A stretch of 64,000 nt of DNA from Ciborinia camelliae (lineage: Eukaryota; Ascomycota; Leotiomycetes; Helotiales; Sclerotiniaceae): the NCBI GenBank assembly GCA_025890175.1, contig JANPYM010000001.1, positions 3,822,971-3,886,970 of the forward strand, written 5' to 3'. The position numbers were made by a program, and so were the translations under genes. Positions 9,518 to 22,535 of this stretch are shown here, in pieces (within the stretch, counting starts at the first letter, position 1; each line of letters opens with the position of its first letter). The notes under the pieces are model-generated. The model made no database searches, was not told the DNA's origin, and saw only the letters and a program-made list of their open reading frames with translations.

Positions 9518-12500
9518 ATGCCTGGTAAGAACCACGATTTTTGTGCTACATGCTCCAGTTGAACCCCGCGTTGCAAGGGTACACGGATTATGAGGGGCTA
9601 ACGCATCTTATTCAGATTCATCATCAGAGTATAATCCCTCAAAACCACCCTCATCCCCCAGAGTGTCTTCCAAATTGGCTTTTGCCAATATGCCCGAGAG
9701 AGATAATGTAGAAGAGGAGGGGTATGGTGGGGACTTAAACGGTTTGGTTGAGGAGCCAACCGATATGCTTCCAGAAGCAGCTCTCCTATCAGATGAGATG
9801 CCAGGTCTCGAAACCTCTATGTCCCAAAGTGGAATGTTAGCTCGAGACAAGCAAAAGAAAACAGCGTACTTCGATTATCTTGCAGAGAAGGAAATGAGTC
9901 AGGCAGATTCAAAGCTGTTCTTTCAACGCAGCCAGTTGGAAGGCCATAAGACTGGTGGCGGCAGTAATTGGGGTAATTCTCAGAAGTCTGCAGTTCCTAG
10001 TCCTGTGTTGAAGCCCAGATCTTTCTCTAACGTTTTAGACTCTGAACAAGGAGGTTTGCATAGATCTGGAAGTGGAGCTTCTGGAAAGAGTGGACAGAAT
10101 CTACCACAACTCGGTAAATTCAGAGCTGCTCCTCCTATTGGCCTTGCAGATCCTGGGAAGCATCCAGAAAGTGCTGTGATCCAAGAACCGAGTCTTGCTG
10201 CAGGCGCTTTTCTTCATAATGGAGCACACGGTCATAGACAAGAATCCCTACTTAGAGCAGATAAGGAAGCTAGAGATCATGCAGCCCATCCAGATCTTCC
10301 ACATGAACACAAACCATTATTAGAAACGGAAGGGCTACATGGCGCCGGCGCCGGTGTTGGTCTTGGTTCCGGTGCAGGTGGTTTCGCAAATTCCGACGCC
10401 CACATAACAGCGGAGCTCGCATCTATCTACACCAATATACAGAAAGTGATAGATATTAGACATAAGTACATTCGTCTGTCATTACAAGAAGATGGTGATA
10501 ATCCTAAAGATGATCCGAATTGGAGTATCTATCCACCGCCACCTGAGCCATCTTGGCACGACGAAAGAACTAAAGAGGCAACGACAAATGCAAGAAATAG
10601 TACAACCAACAGTATGGCAAACAGTATTGTATTGCCCCAAGCTGAAGGTCATAGCCACCAGCGGACTCTCAGTGGTGCAGCCGCAGAACTGTCCAATTCT
10701 CAAACTTCTAGTACTCCCAAAACTCCTCTCCGTAAGCGAAAACCTGGACAAGATATTGGTTCTGATTTCGAAATGGAAGATCTTCTCCCCCTTCCCCCAC
10801 CTGGAGAGATGACTTTCCGACTTGATGGAAGTGGAGTATTCCAAGTCTATGAGAACTCAAAACTACAGGAGCTTGATACACCAGTGATCAACATTCCTGA
10901 TATTAGAGAATTTTACATGGATTTGGAACAGATTCTCAACGTCTCATCTGATGGTCCAAGTAAAAGTTTCGCTTTTCGACGTTTGCAGTATTTGGAGGGT
11001 AAATTCAACCTTTACGTTCTTCTCAACGAATATCAAGAAATGGCGGACAGCAAACGTGTACCACATAGAGATTTCTACAATGTCAGAAAGGTTGATACCC
11101 ACGTTCATCACTCCGCTTGTATGAACCAAAAGCATCTACTACGATTCATCAAAAGTAAGATGAAGAAAAATCCGGATGAAATCGTCATGTTTAGGGATGG
11201 TAAGCACCTCACGTTAGCTGAGGTTTTCCAAAGTATCAATTTGACTGCCTATGATTTGAGTATCGATACTCTCGATATGCATGTATGTTTCTATCTTTGC
11301 GAACTGCTCTATTTGGTTCTGACCATTGTCTAGGCTCATACTGATTCTTTCCATCGATTCGACAAATTCAATCTGAAATATAATCCCGTCGGAGAGTCTC
11401 GATTGAGAACGATTTTCTTGAAGACAGACAATTTCATCAACGGAAGATATCTCGCAGAAATCACTAAAGAGGTCATCTCAGATCTTGAATCAAGCAAGTA
11501 TCAAATGGTTGAATGGCGTATCTCCATCTACGGAAGAACTATCGACGAATGGGATAAGCTTGCAGCATGGGTTGTTGATAACAAGCTATTCTCACACAAT
11601 GTTCGATGGTTGATTCAGGTTCCTCGACTGTTCGACGTATATAAATCTAGCGGACTAATGGAGAACTTCGAGCAAGTTATCATTAATTTGTTCCAGCCAC
11701 TTTTTGAAGTAACAAAAGACCCATCCAGTCACCCAAAACTCCATATTTTCCTCCAACGAGTAATTGGGTTTGATAGTGTGGATGATGAGAGTAAAGCTGA
11801 ACGCAGATTATTCAGAAAGTTTCCAGTGCCGAAAGTATGGGATTCAAAGCAGAATCCTCCCTACAGCTATTGGATCTACTACCTTTTTGCCAATATTTCT
11901 TCATTGAATGTATGGCGCAAACAGCGTGGCTTCAACACATTCTTGCTACGACCTCATTGTGGAGAAGCTGGCGACACTGATCATTTAGCTGCTGCAGTTT
12001 TGTGCTGTCATAGCATTAGTCATGGTTTGTTACTTCGAAAAGTTCCATTATTGCAGTACATTTTCTACCTGGAGCAGATTGGAGTGGCAATGTCCCCATT
12101 GAGTAACAACGCATTGTTCTTAGCATACGAGAGAAATCCTTTCCTTTCGTATTTCAAGCGAGGTCTCAATGTCTCTCTCTCCACCGACGATCCTCTTCAA
12201 TTTGCCTTCACAAAAGAGCCACTCATCGAGGAATATTCTGTAGCTGCACAGATTTACAAGCTTAGCGCAGTGGATATGTGTGAATTGGCCAAGAATTCAG
12301 TCGTACAAAGTGGATTTGAGCATTCTGTCAAGCAGAGATGGTTAGGTCCAGACTATGATCTACCTGGAGTAAAGGGTAATACTATGGCAAAGAGCAACGT
12401 CCCGAATATCAGGGAAGGGTTTCGACACGAGACGCTGATGCAGGAGCTATCCATGTAAGTGACAATATCTCCTCTTTCAAGAATATATGCAATATTAATT

Positions 12501-13105
12501 ATAACAGGATTGAAAGATACACCGCTTTGGCGACTCCAGCTATTGAAACAACAGCTCCAGTAGATGGCAATTCATTCTTCCCTGGCCCACGTCCCAATTC
12601 GCCAACATGGTCCATGAAAGCATCTGCTAGCGTGGCAGATCATGGCCCCTCGCAACAGTACCAGCAACATCCTGCTCAGGCAGCTCGCATTCCACCTTCC
12701 CATTCTCAAGTACATCTAGACTCTCATTTCAGATCCCATCAGAAAGGCGCAGAAAGCCCATCTGGCTACGCTACTCCAAATCAAAACACGCAACCAAATT
12801 CGTCATTCAACTCGCCACATTCAGCCAATAAAGGACGGGAAAAGTCTTGGGGACTAGAGGCTTCCTTTAGTGACCTCCATCTATCAGGTAGTGAACCAAA
12901 AATCTTTCCGGGCTTGGTCAGTAGAAAACAGCGGAGAGAGAGCATCAGGAAGAGCAGTATGACAGAGAGTGACGAGCATGCTTTGATGATGTTGCAGAGG
13001 AGTACCGATAACAAGAGTGCAACGACATTGGATGGACAGGTAGTACAAGAGAACGACGTGAAAGAGAGTGGTGTAGACAATGATGATGCCGTCGATTCGA
13101 GTTGA
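9518..13105 (+). CDS. amd1: AMP deaminase
   Basis: Four exons: 9518-9524, 9616-11282, 11334-12454 and 12508-13105, giving 1130 residues. The enzyme converts AMP to IMP and ammonia in the cytosolic purine nucleotide cycle. Seen: a long disordered N-terminus, then the catalytic barrel with the metal-binding motif [20 protein letters not shown] (about residue 497), [17 protein letters not shown], and the signature [21 protein letters not shown] (about residue 839), followed by WLGPDY and a Ser/Gln-rich disordered tail. The histidine and aspartate ligands expected of the family are present. The true start is a 7-nt first coding exon (ATGCCTG) followed by GTAAGA, and the acceptor follows a CTAACGCATCTTATTCAG branch/acceptor block; splicing yields [12 protein letters not shown]. 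The protein is longer than yeast Amd1, mostly because of the C-terminal tail. Family assignment is very secure. Confidence 0.95.
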
Positions 13106-13891
13106 AGTGTTTTGGGTAGAATGTATGGAAATGCAATCTTTGGTGTGAAAGGAATGAGTTGGGCTTTTGTGAATATGGATTAAATCGGCTCAACATAGAT
13201 GATTAGACGATCTAGTTCAACATGAGGACAAGCCGAACTGGTTATAAACCGGTATCAACTCCCATGGTAGAATAGATAAATCGGCGTTGATAATATATTT
13301 TGGCATGGATTGAATAGGGAAATGATATGTTTATGAAGAATATGTTTATGAAGATACCATAGAATAGATCCGCTACTATCAGTACAAACTACGGAGTCTA
13401 CATAGAGTATATATAATGAAGGCTTTAAATTATGATCTAGTCCGATAGTGTTATACAGTAACAGTTATAATTGTTTTCCTAGATGCTCAATGTCAATATC
13501 GATGTTAGATTATTGAAACCGAGATACAAGCAAGACTAGACGATCCCGTAAATGTACAGCCAAAGAGCAAAGAATACCCATACTAATATGTATTTACATG
13601 GTAAGCCGCGATGGGTGGGGGCTGTGAAGCTTATTGGCTGATAGCTGTTGGTTCAGCCTATTGTAAGCGAAGCTAACAAGGCTTCTTGCTTACGACACCA
13701 GAAAAGCAACACATCACACATTCGATCAATATCAAACAAAGTGCTTGATACTATACCCATTGTCTTTAAAGATTTTCCACAAGTCCTTGGGGTTTCCGTA
13801 CTGTATGCCAAGTGGTTTCATTGCGAGATCGTCAGCTGTTGCTGCCTGTAGCCTCTGCCACAAGCACCATTCAATGTGAACATCTCTCAGA
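13106..13891. other. Intergenic region between AMD1 and the Zn2Cys6 gene
   Basis: Contains the AMD1 3' end and the promoter of the downstream regulator. A 67-codon plus-strand frame at 13648 lacks an ATG start and has no family resemblance. Confidence 0.6.
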
Positions 13892-16710
13892 ATGAATACA
13901 CCATCGACCTCCAATTCTAACGAATCTGCTCCAATTCATGTAAAGAGGAATCGTGTTCAGTTGAGTTGTACACCATGTCGGCATGGCAAACTCAAATGCG
14001 ATCGAGCCCAGCCATGTAGTCAATGTCAAAAGAAAGATAGAGTGGGATCATGTGTATATCCTACACCCGTGCCGAGAAAGAAAGCCGCAATGAGTATGCA
14101 GAAGAGATTAAAGCATCTAGAAAGTTTGGTGAAAGATGTCATGAATTCTCAGCCAGCTTCGGGACCACAAACCTCACCACGCGACGATCAGGAGCCAAGT
14201 AATATCGTTGCCAGAGCTGCGGCTCTTGGTATCTCATCGGAAGGCCCGAGATCAGATACGACAGATAGTTCTCCATCCAGGTCGAACGAATCGCCAACTA
14301 TTCGACAGACAGAAGCTACCTCTGGGCAGGTTTTATTTGGCGGGAATGAAACGCAATATGTTGGCGCTACACATTGGGCTGCAATACTTGATGATGTGAG
14401 GGTTCTCTACATAATCGAGGCATTCATACTAATATCTATCAGATAGGAGAAGTCAAAGAATACTTTGATGAAGGGGAAGACGATGATATTGAAGACGAGA
14501 CTGGGCCTGATGTCAGTCTACTTTTCAATACAGATGTGCCACCAACCAAAGCTGGGCTCTTAGCAGCTCTACCTCCCCGTAGAGTTGTTGACAAGATTAT
14601 TCAAGGATATTTCCATGGAGGTAACCCTTCGCTACGTAGGTTTCATTACAACCTTCTGAGTGATATAAGGCTAAGATACGTCGCAAGATATTCTTCACGC
14701 TCCGACTTTTCAAAGAGAGGTAACGTGCACTTTCTTTCACCCTAGGCTCTGATCAAAATCTTGGATATCAAACCAATTCTTTTCACACAACATGCAAATA
14801 AAGACCTCTCCGTCTGTAATTAGTCATTAAATTCTTACGCACACTGTTTTTATCCGAACTGATTTCTGCATTTGCTCATAATCAAGTTGATTAGTATTTG
14901 AAATTTTGGGCCCATCCAAATGACACTCCCCTTGCATGGCTGGGTCTATTATACGGAATCATGTGTCTATCTCTATTCTCCAGCTATGCAGCAGGCGAAG
15001 ACAATCCCGATGACCGTGCTTCTCCAATGCAAACGATGCGAGCATATCGACGCAACTGTATTCAATGCATTCGCCTATCAGATTACACCCGACCGGGAAA
15101 ATACACAATCGAAGCTATGCTTGCTCATTTAGAAGGAGAGTTTGTTCTTAGTGATGCTGATCAAGTGAACTGCTATATTATGCTCGGTGTTACTGTTCGA
15201 TTGGGGTTACGAATGGGCCTTCATCGAGACCCTGATAAAGTTGGGGGACAAATGTCTCCGTTCGAAGGGGAAATGCGCAGACGGCTCTGGAATCTTTTAA
15301 GACAAATAGATTTGCTTGCATCCTTTCATATTGGCTTACCTAGTATGGTTGAGTCGATCGATAGCGATGTTCAACTACCGAGGAATCTAAACGATGCAGA
15401 CTTGGATGAAGATTGCGCGAAGCTTCCACCCTCTCGCCCCGATTCGGAGGTAACATCAATGTCATACATTCGCTTCAAGAGCAGGATATGTCAAGTATTT
15501 GGCAAAATCGCAACACATGCGAACTCACTATCCCCACCATCTTACGACGAGATCATGAAATTAGATGCACAATTAAACGAGATACACGCAGCTATACCGC
15601 CATCATTTCGGTACCGACCGATAGATAGTTGCATCGCAGACTCAACTCAACTTATTATTCAAAGACTGAATATTGCCCATCTATTATGCAAAAGCCGTTG
15701 CGTTCTACATCGAAAATATCTAGTTGGGAATCAAGACTACCCCGAACACGAGTATTCAGTCACAGCTGGTATTGATGCCGCAATGCAACTTCTCGATTTC
15801 CAACAACAAAGCTATGAAGCTACACAGCCTGGGGGAGTATTAGCCAGGGATAGATGTTTTCCATCCTCATTATCGATGCATGATTTTTTGCTTGCCGCAA
15901 TGATTGTTTACATGAGGACAATGAAGATACTGGAGGGAGAAGCTAAAGGCACACATCTGAGTCCTTCTTATCAACAACAAAAATTGGATATGATTTCTGC
16001 GTTGAAAGCATCATCTGACATATGGCATGTTTCCCAAATAAAATACCCGGAAGTTAAACGGGCGGATGATGTGTTGGCTGTTATGATGAGAAAAATTAGA
16101 GGGGCTTCTGGGGGGCTGAGAGAGGAATCTATGGCCTGTGATGTGGAGTTAGGTATGAATAATACAAGTTCGATAGCTGGACTTTCGTCGGAAGGTATGA
16201 TATCCTTAATTTGAGAAGGATTATGATGTTTCAATACAAACACAAACTAATTCGGACTTACAGATGACTTCGCAATGAACCAAGCAGCGATCAATCCTCT
16301 AGGAGCTGTCACATGGTCCATGACCCCTCCCACTCTAGCTTCAACTACCCCCGCCTCCTACACAAACATGGCCCTAGAGAACAACCTATCTCCAGGAAAC
16401 TTCCTCAACGAGCCTGCACCTTTTGACTATCTAATGGATATTCCTCTTGATTTTGAATGGGTATTTTGTTTCTGTGTTCATTCTCTTCTACTGGGGCTAC
16501 GAGACACGAAGATCTTGACTCTGGAAAAGATATATTGGACAGAGTAACCACTAACCAATATGAAAATAGGAAACATTCGATAACCATATCCGAGCAGATC
16601 TTAATCAGTTACCCATTCATGGTCAGCATCTTCCGGAGATAAATTTTGGAATAGATCATTTTGATCTTGGAGGCGGACCAGGAAATAGCCATGGTGAGTA
16701 TGGGTTATGA
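13892..16710 (+). CDS. Zn2Cys6 (GAL4-type) transcription factor with fungal_trans domain
   Basis: Six exons inferred: 13892-14395, 14443-14620, 14676-14719, 14895-16194, 16264-16460 and 16570-16710, giving 787 residues. Seen: a binuclear zinc cluster C-x2-C-x6-C-x5-C-x2-C-x8-C beginning at Cys26, a coiled-coil linker (MQKRLKHLESLVKDV), then the regulatory domain with AALPPRRVVDKIIQGYF, a short third exon encoding ILHAPTFQRE that joins YLKFWAHPNDTPLAW, and the characteristic MRRRLWNLLRQIDLLASFHIGLP. The 44-nt third exon is supported because reading straight through gives an early stop, whereas splicing restores the expected HxPTFxREYxxFW motif. The acceptor of intron 2 (CTAAG) is less typical. 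Targets cannot be deduced; neighbours are housekeeping genes, so no pathway-specific role is implied. It most resembles regulators of the broad fungal_trans family found in many secondary-metabolism and nutrient pathways. Confidence 0.85.
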
Positions 16711-17657
16711 TAAATGCCTACCTTTCCTCCAGCGGGTAGGTCTTAAGAAGACGCAATACTCTAAAACAACTCAAAGTCTCGGGTAAATCTGCAATCGAAC
16801 AACAACCTGTTCATTTCTCTTAAACCAATATCCAGAATCGAGACAGCGCCATGGCTTGTATCTGCGAACGACGACATGTCGTATGATTTAATGGAGGCGA
16901 GTGAAGAGTGAAGATAGGAAAAGGGGGGAAAGGGGGGACGGGCAATGATCTTGAATTACGTGAATTACGATATTAATTAGTGTAGCGAAACATGATAATC
17001 CAAACTAAATCAATGACTTTTATCCATGATTTTGAATATTGGACATGAGGAGATTTCTAAATTTGTCCCTTGAAAACGCCGTTATACATCATTCATTCCC
17101 TAGGTCGGTACCCGTTGCTATCCTGCCATCCTGCTATCTCAATTCAATTCAATATTCCCCGACATTACACTACAATATTCTACGGTCTACCACCTCAATC
17201 TTTCCCTTTCCGCAGTAATTTATTTCCCAGCTTTAAAAAAAGAAAAAAAAAAGAAACACACAAGTTACCACTAAATCTTCATTCCTGAATCCTGGGATCC
17301 GTCTGACGAGGTTGAAGTACCTATCCACCTACCCAGTATATATACACCACGCACGTCTACCATCTATCCTCAAGGGATAACGTATTTATACAAAGTAAAT
17401 CTGATTAGAATTACTAGGTAGATACAGGAGATATTGTTTTATTATTTATTATTGACTATTTATTATTCATGAAAAAGTTGACGACTTAACACTTTTACAT
17501 TTTACATTTTACATATTACATATTATATACACTCACTCACCCATATTCTTTCCCGGCGGAAGAAAACACAAGACACGCACATCTCACATAGTATCACTAT
17601 TTACTCACTCACATGGGCCCTTTAGAACCCTTTCGAAATCATCCGCCCTCGTCCTTA

Positions 17658-17862
<205 letters not shown>

Positions 17863-17978
17863 TATAATCAATCACCCGGGGACCGGGGACCGTACAACGT
17901 ACCCAGACTTCTCTACCTCTCTCTTTCCCTCTCGCAAGCCGAGAATGAAGATCTGAAGATCTGAAGATCTGACTTACG

Positions 17979-18015
17979 CTTGCGTTTGGGTTTGGGTTTG
18001 GGTTTGGGTTTGGGT
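17979..18015. repeat. (TTTGGG)n short array
   Basis: Five to six units of the hexamer TTTGGG or close variants follow the CCCTCA array by about 120 bp. TTTGGG is also one substitution away from TTAGGG. Confidence 0.85.
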
Positions 18016-18172
18016 TTGGTTTTTACAGAAGACGTGCATTGCGGGTTATGATTGCTGATGTGATATTGTGTGATATTATATGATATTATATGATATTGCG
18101 AGGGCGATAGGTAAGTAAATTGGGGAGGTAGGTAGGTGGTAGATAATATATGTAAGGATTTAGGAAAGAATT

Positions 18173-18221
18173 GCGCGCGCGAGCGAGCGAGCGAGAAAGG
18201 GAGAGGGAGAGGGAGAGGGAA
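18173..18221. repeat. GCGC, GAGC and GGGAGA microsatellites
   Basis: A compound simple repeat runs GCGCGCGC, then GAGCGAGCGAGC, then GGGAGA repeats. It is noncoding and lies 3' of SEY1. Confidence 0.8.
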
Positions 18222-18534
18222 ATATCACAAGGGACCATCGACATATTATTAATGACTAATTAATTCCCCTTCACCATCCATCCTTCCAAACCCATTTATT
18301 TTTTTAGCTTCAACCGCCATGTACTTGTTTATTCCATAGCTATCGACTCTACACGTTCCCGTGAAGAGTATAGCTATTTTGCTCCATTGATTAATCCAAT
18401 GCACCCCGCTCACGATACATTGCCGACTACGCTGTTGTTTTTGAACATCTCTACACCAGACCAGACCACGCCACACCCAATATACATCCCCAATCTCCCC
18501 ATCATCGCACGGCCAAACTCCATTGCACTCGCAC

Positions 18535-21372
18535 CTAAATCTCATCCACATCCTCCTCCTCCTCCTGACTGGCCCTCTTTCCATTACTATCCAAAGTATT
18601 CAAGCTGATTCCATCGCTATCATTCTCCCCATGCATCCCCAAAGCCTGTCTCCCCATCTCGCTTTCCTTCAAGAACTCCCTCAACTTCTCCTTTCCAATC
18701 TCAACTCCTTGTGTGGTAGCCGCGTTCATCATGCTAATTATTGGGCCCCAGAGATTCAGGGTGTAGGTGACGTATGCCGCGACACCGCAGATAATGAGGA
18801 AGATGAAGTAAATTGGATTGCGGAGGACTGGGGGTTGAAGGTCAGTGAGTTTTAGTTTAAATGGGGGATGGGAGTTAAGAAAAAAAGGGGAAAAGGAACA
18901 TACCAGCTACAATCTCGTTCCAACCCAAGGCCAACAACAGACCATAGAAATACAAAGGAACTTGAGCCACGCCACCAATAGCACTGCGCTTAGCTTCAAC
19001 ATATACTCCATCGGCCATTTTCTTGAATCTGACGACAAGATCTTGACGTTTAGCTTCACCAAGAACCGTCATTTCTTCCTCAAGGCTCTTTCCTTCATCC
19101 TCATCCACACCCCCAATAGGGGTGAGATCTTCTTCATCCTTGGGGTCAACACTAGCAGGAGTGCCTCCGATCCATTCGGGTAATTCGGGATGTGACAATG
19201 TTTCCAATAGTTTGAACTTTGCCAATAATGGAATAAGGGTAAGGGTTGATTCTCTGGCCTTGGTATACATTCCCTCGATATCATCGGTAGGACGCCATAT
19301 ACGTGGGACACCAGCGTCGTCGTAACGAAACTTATCCTCGAAGTTTTCTCGGAGTTTGAGAAGAATATTGCCTTCCATAACCTCTTCATCAATCTTGACT
19401 CGGAGAACACCCCAACTCTTTCTCCTCAGACGCCATAGACCAACTTCGATTTCATCTTCACTAGCATCGAAGCTCTTCGCTCTGTCGACGAATTTAGACT
19501 CTGCTTCTTTGACCGTATCAATGAAGGTTTTCCATATTCTATCCCACAAGTCTTTCTCAGTAGCGGGCTTTTCGCCCGCTTCAGGGGCTCCACTGCCCCC
19601 TCTTCCAGAACCGAGTTTGTTAAATTCGAGTCCAATCGAATCATTCAATCGTGACTTCACCCATCTCTCAACCCGTGTTGCAAGACGTCTCATTTCTTCC
19701 TTTCTGAGATTGCCACTAACTTCGTTGAGATCCTTTTCGTAAAGGTCGTATTGCGACTTAAAATTGGTCCATGGTAGCCCTTCAATATACAGGCTCTTGG
19801 CTTCTGTCTCAAAAGTCTTAAGCGCAATCCCTTTTTCTCGCTCCACAATATCCGCGAATTCATATGAAGCAGCCCTCTTTTGACCAGTCTTCACAGCTGT
19901 CGAAACAGCATCGCTAAACGACGCAACCCCAGACTTATGAGCTGCCGTCAATTGACCATTGTATAATGCCTTCAATCTCGCATCAATCTTGCCTTCAAGC
20001 TCTGTACGTTTTAAAGTATATACGCCTTTGTGATACCTGCTAGCTTGCGTCTCAAAGTGCTTGACAGTGCTAGTGCGTGCCTTTTTTCCGGTAGCACCCA
20101 GGTCTGCAATAACAGTAGGTTTACCTGATCTGGTACCTTCTGCCTGCTTCTCCTCAAGAGGTTGAATCTCTCCGTCAAATGAAACCAAGACTTCTCGCGA
20201 GATTTCATCGCAACGGAATTGTGCCAAAAGTTCTTGCTGAGTAGGAAGGTCCAAATCTTTGTTGTTCACAATTTGATCCCAGACACCCTCCGTGTATACC
20301 GAAAATCCATCTGCGGGAATTCGTCGATGATATTCTGGCAAGAAAACACCACCCTCGAATCCAGCATCCTCGGCCCTTGTAGATTTATGTCCAGCTCTGA
20401 ATCGTGTACCAAGCTTTTGAACTTCCGCAACAAACTTGTCTGGTTGTAAGATTTTGTGAGGTAAAGCTGCGAATGCAAAATCGAAATAGTCTTCGATTCT
20501 CGAGTTCTCGAGGCCGGCAGGTTTGGAAAGAGAAGTCCATATCGAGGTTAAATCCTGAATAAGAGTGTCCTTGAGGTTCGCAAGTGGAGTGGTTCCAAGA
20601 TGGTCTCGAATAACAAAGAATAGAAGGGATCGTGGAGTAGACCTATGGGCTGTTACTAAATTTGTTAATTATTTCAGAAAAGGTGACGTACTGCTTGTCC
20701 TTTAAGAAAAGTTGGCAATTAACTTCAAATACAGTTTTGAGTAATCCCATATTTGCGCCCTGATATAATCCTACTTGATGTTCCCATATATTTACAATGA
20801 GAACCTCTGATGTGGCCAGAGCAAAGAGAGCACTTTTTCTTTCAAAGTCTTGATCTTCACCCCTCTCTCGGCCATCTGTCCCTTCCACATCCATGACCAA
20901 AATATTGTCTGCCATAGTCTCAGATTCAGAAGCTCCAGAGCTTTGATTCTTATTCTTTGACATCCATATCCCTTTTGTAGTTTGCCGTCTCTCCCTTTCG
21001 GACATCACCCCAAATTGTGTGCCAAATAAATGGTTGAGGAGTGTAGATTTTCCTGTAGACTGGGATCCGAATACTGATATAAGGTGATAATTAAAGCCAG
21101 AGTGTGCCGTATCTGTATACTGGAGATAGGCGTTGAGGTTAGGACTATACAAATTGTGTCAGCCGTAGTATAGCTTCCAACTACATATTTGCGTACTTGA
21201 ATTCCTTCTGCTCATCAATAACTTGGATGCCATGTTCATATTGTTCTGTTGTCGGCGAATCGCCAACAGATGCAAAGTTGCCGTTCATCGTCATAATTGA
21301 AGGAGCTGTAGGATATCTTGGAAGTGTAGAAGGTCTCTCGCCATGACCATTTATTATATTGGAAGTAGCCAT
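18535..21372 (-). CDS. sey1: SEY1/RHD3-family ER membrane-fusion GTPase
   Basis: Four exons on the minus strand: 21372-21185, 21144-20692, 20642-18904 and 18827-18535, giving 890 residues. Sey1 is a dynamin-like GTPase that drives homotypic fusion of ER tubules. Seen: after about 60 residues the P-loop [17 protein letters not shown], the switch region [12 protein letters not shown], the G3 motif [10 protein letters not shown], and the base-binding FVIRDH; then a long helical middle domain. Near the C-terminus are two hydrophobic segments, one closing exon 3 ([17 protein letters not shown]) and one opening exon 4 ([17 protein letters not shown]), forming the hairpin anchor, followed by a cytosolic tail. 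Length matches fungal Sey1. The ATG at 21372 is preferred to an upstream in-frame ATG because it begins the [11 protein letters not shown] leader. A CACGTG lies about 140 bp upstream (21510-21515). Confidence 0.95.
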
Positions 21373-22535
21373 ATTTGTGATTGGCAAGGAAGAATGAACA
21401 ATATAGTAAGTTAGTAACGTTAAACGGTGAAGGATTACCCTTATTTCCCAAGGGGACAATTGGCATCTGATCTAATTTCGGTAGGTTGAGTAACTCTAGC
21501 CGATATATCCACGTGATTTCTATTTAAAACTGGTAATATGAGAACAGGAGAGCAGGAACATGGATATTTTGAATTTTGAAAAACACTTCATCTCATGTAT
21601 TCAAACTCCACCAATTGCTTTGATACACAAGTACAACATATATTGTGTCCTCGAAACTTCCCCTCCATTGCATGCCCTATGGAAATATGAATACCGTTTC
21701 TGTATTCATAAGAATGGGAGCTCTAACACGTCACTTTTGACAACGTATGGTAACAACACCGCACCGCACGGTAGGAGTTGATGAGAATGATGTACAATCT
21801 AGGTCCACCTAATCATATCTAGGTACATATCATTGTTTGACGTGGAGTCAAAAATTCAACAACTTTCCCATCTAATAATGTACCTACTAGGTACCTAGGT
21901 GATGATGGCACAAGGCTGAAGGACGAATGGCTCCGTCCGATGATTGAGCTGCGTACCTGACAAACCTGTCATGGATTTCTCCGGATTTTCCCCTCCCCCC
22001 TTTTTATATACTTTTGGCCTTGTCATTCACGGTTACCTCGTTACCCAGTACCCATATAGCCTCGTACGCTTTGCACGGCTTTTCATAAGGTCCAAGGCAA
22101 CTTGAGCACGGGAGAGTTACTAATATAAGTTAAGTACGGACGGAGTAGTGTTTAGTAGGTGTTTATACCACAATAGTGCTATATTTCTTTTACGTTATGA
22201 CCTTGAAGATAAACTTCTGGAACCAAGTTCCTTGCAAATGACATTTGTCATTGACAAATCCTTAACATTATGGGTTTTCCCGATATTTAGACGCTATCAC
22301 CCATCGATAAGTTATCATTTAGTTGGGTATTTCTTTATCTTTCGGCGATCTCAGAGTCTCTTGATCTTGGAGTCCAGTGTTTGACCCTTTGCAGCTATAT
22401 ACGTCGGCTATCCCAATTGCTAGAGATTCAACCTCTCGAGCAGTGAGCCCCGATTGTATCAATCGTTTCTTGTTTGTTTTTTGCTTTTCAACATATTTTA
22501 TCTTTATTTGTATTTGTTTGGGGGTTTTCAGCACA
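21373..22535. promoter_or_regulatory. Divergent intergenic region between SEY1 and the permease, with CACGTG
   Basis: Contains CACGTG at 21510-21515 close to SEY1, a TTTTTATATAC stretch near 22001-22012 that could serve the permease, and copies of the TACCTAGGT-type motif near 21889. A 73-codon plus-strand frame at 21560 has no support. Confidence 0.4.
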
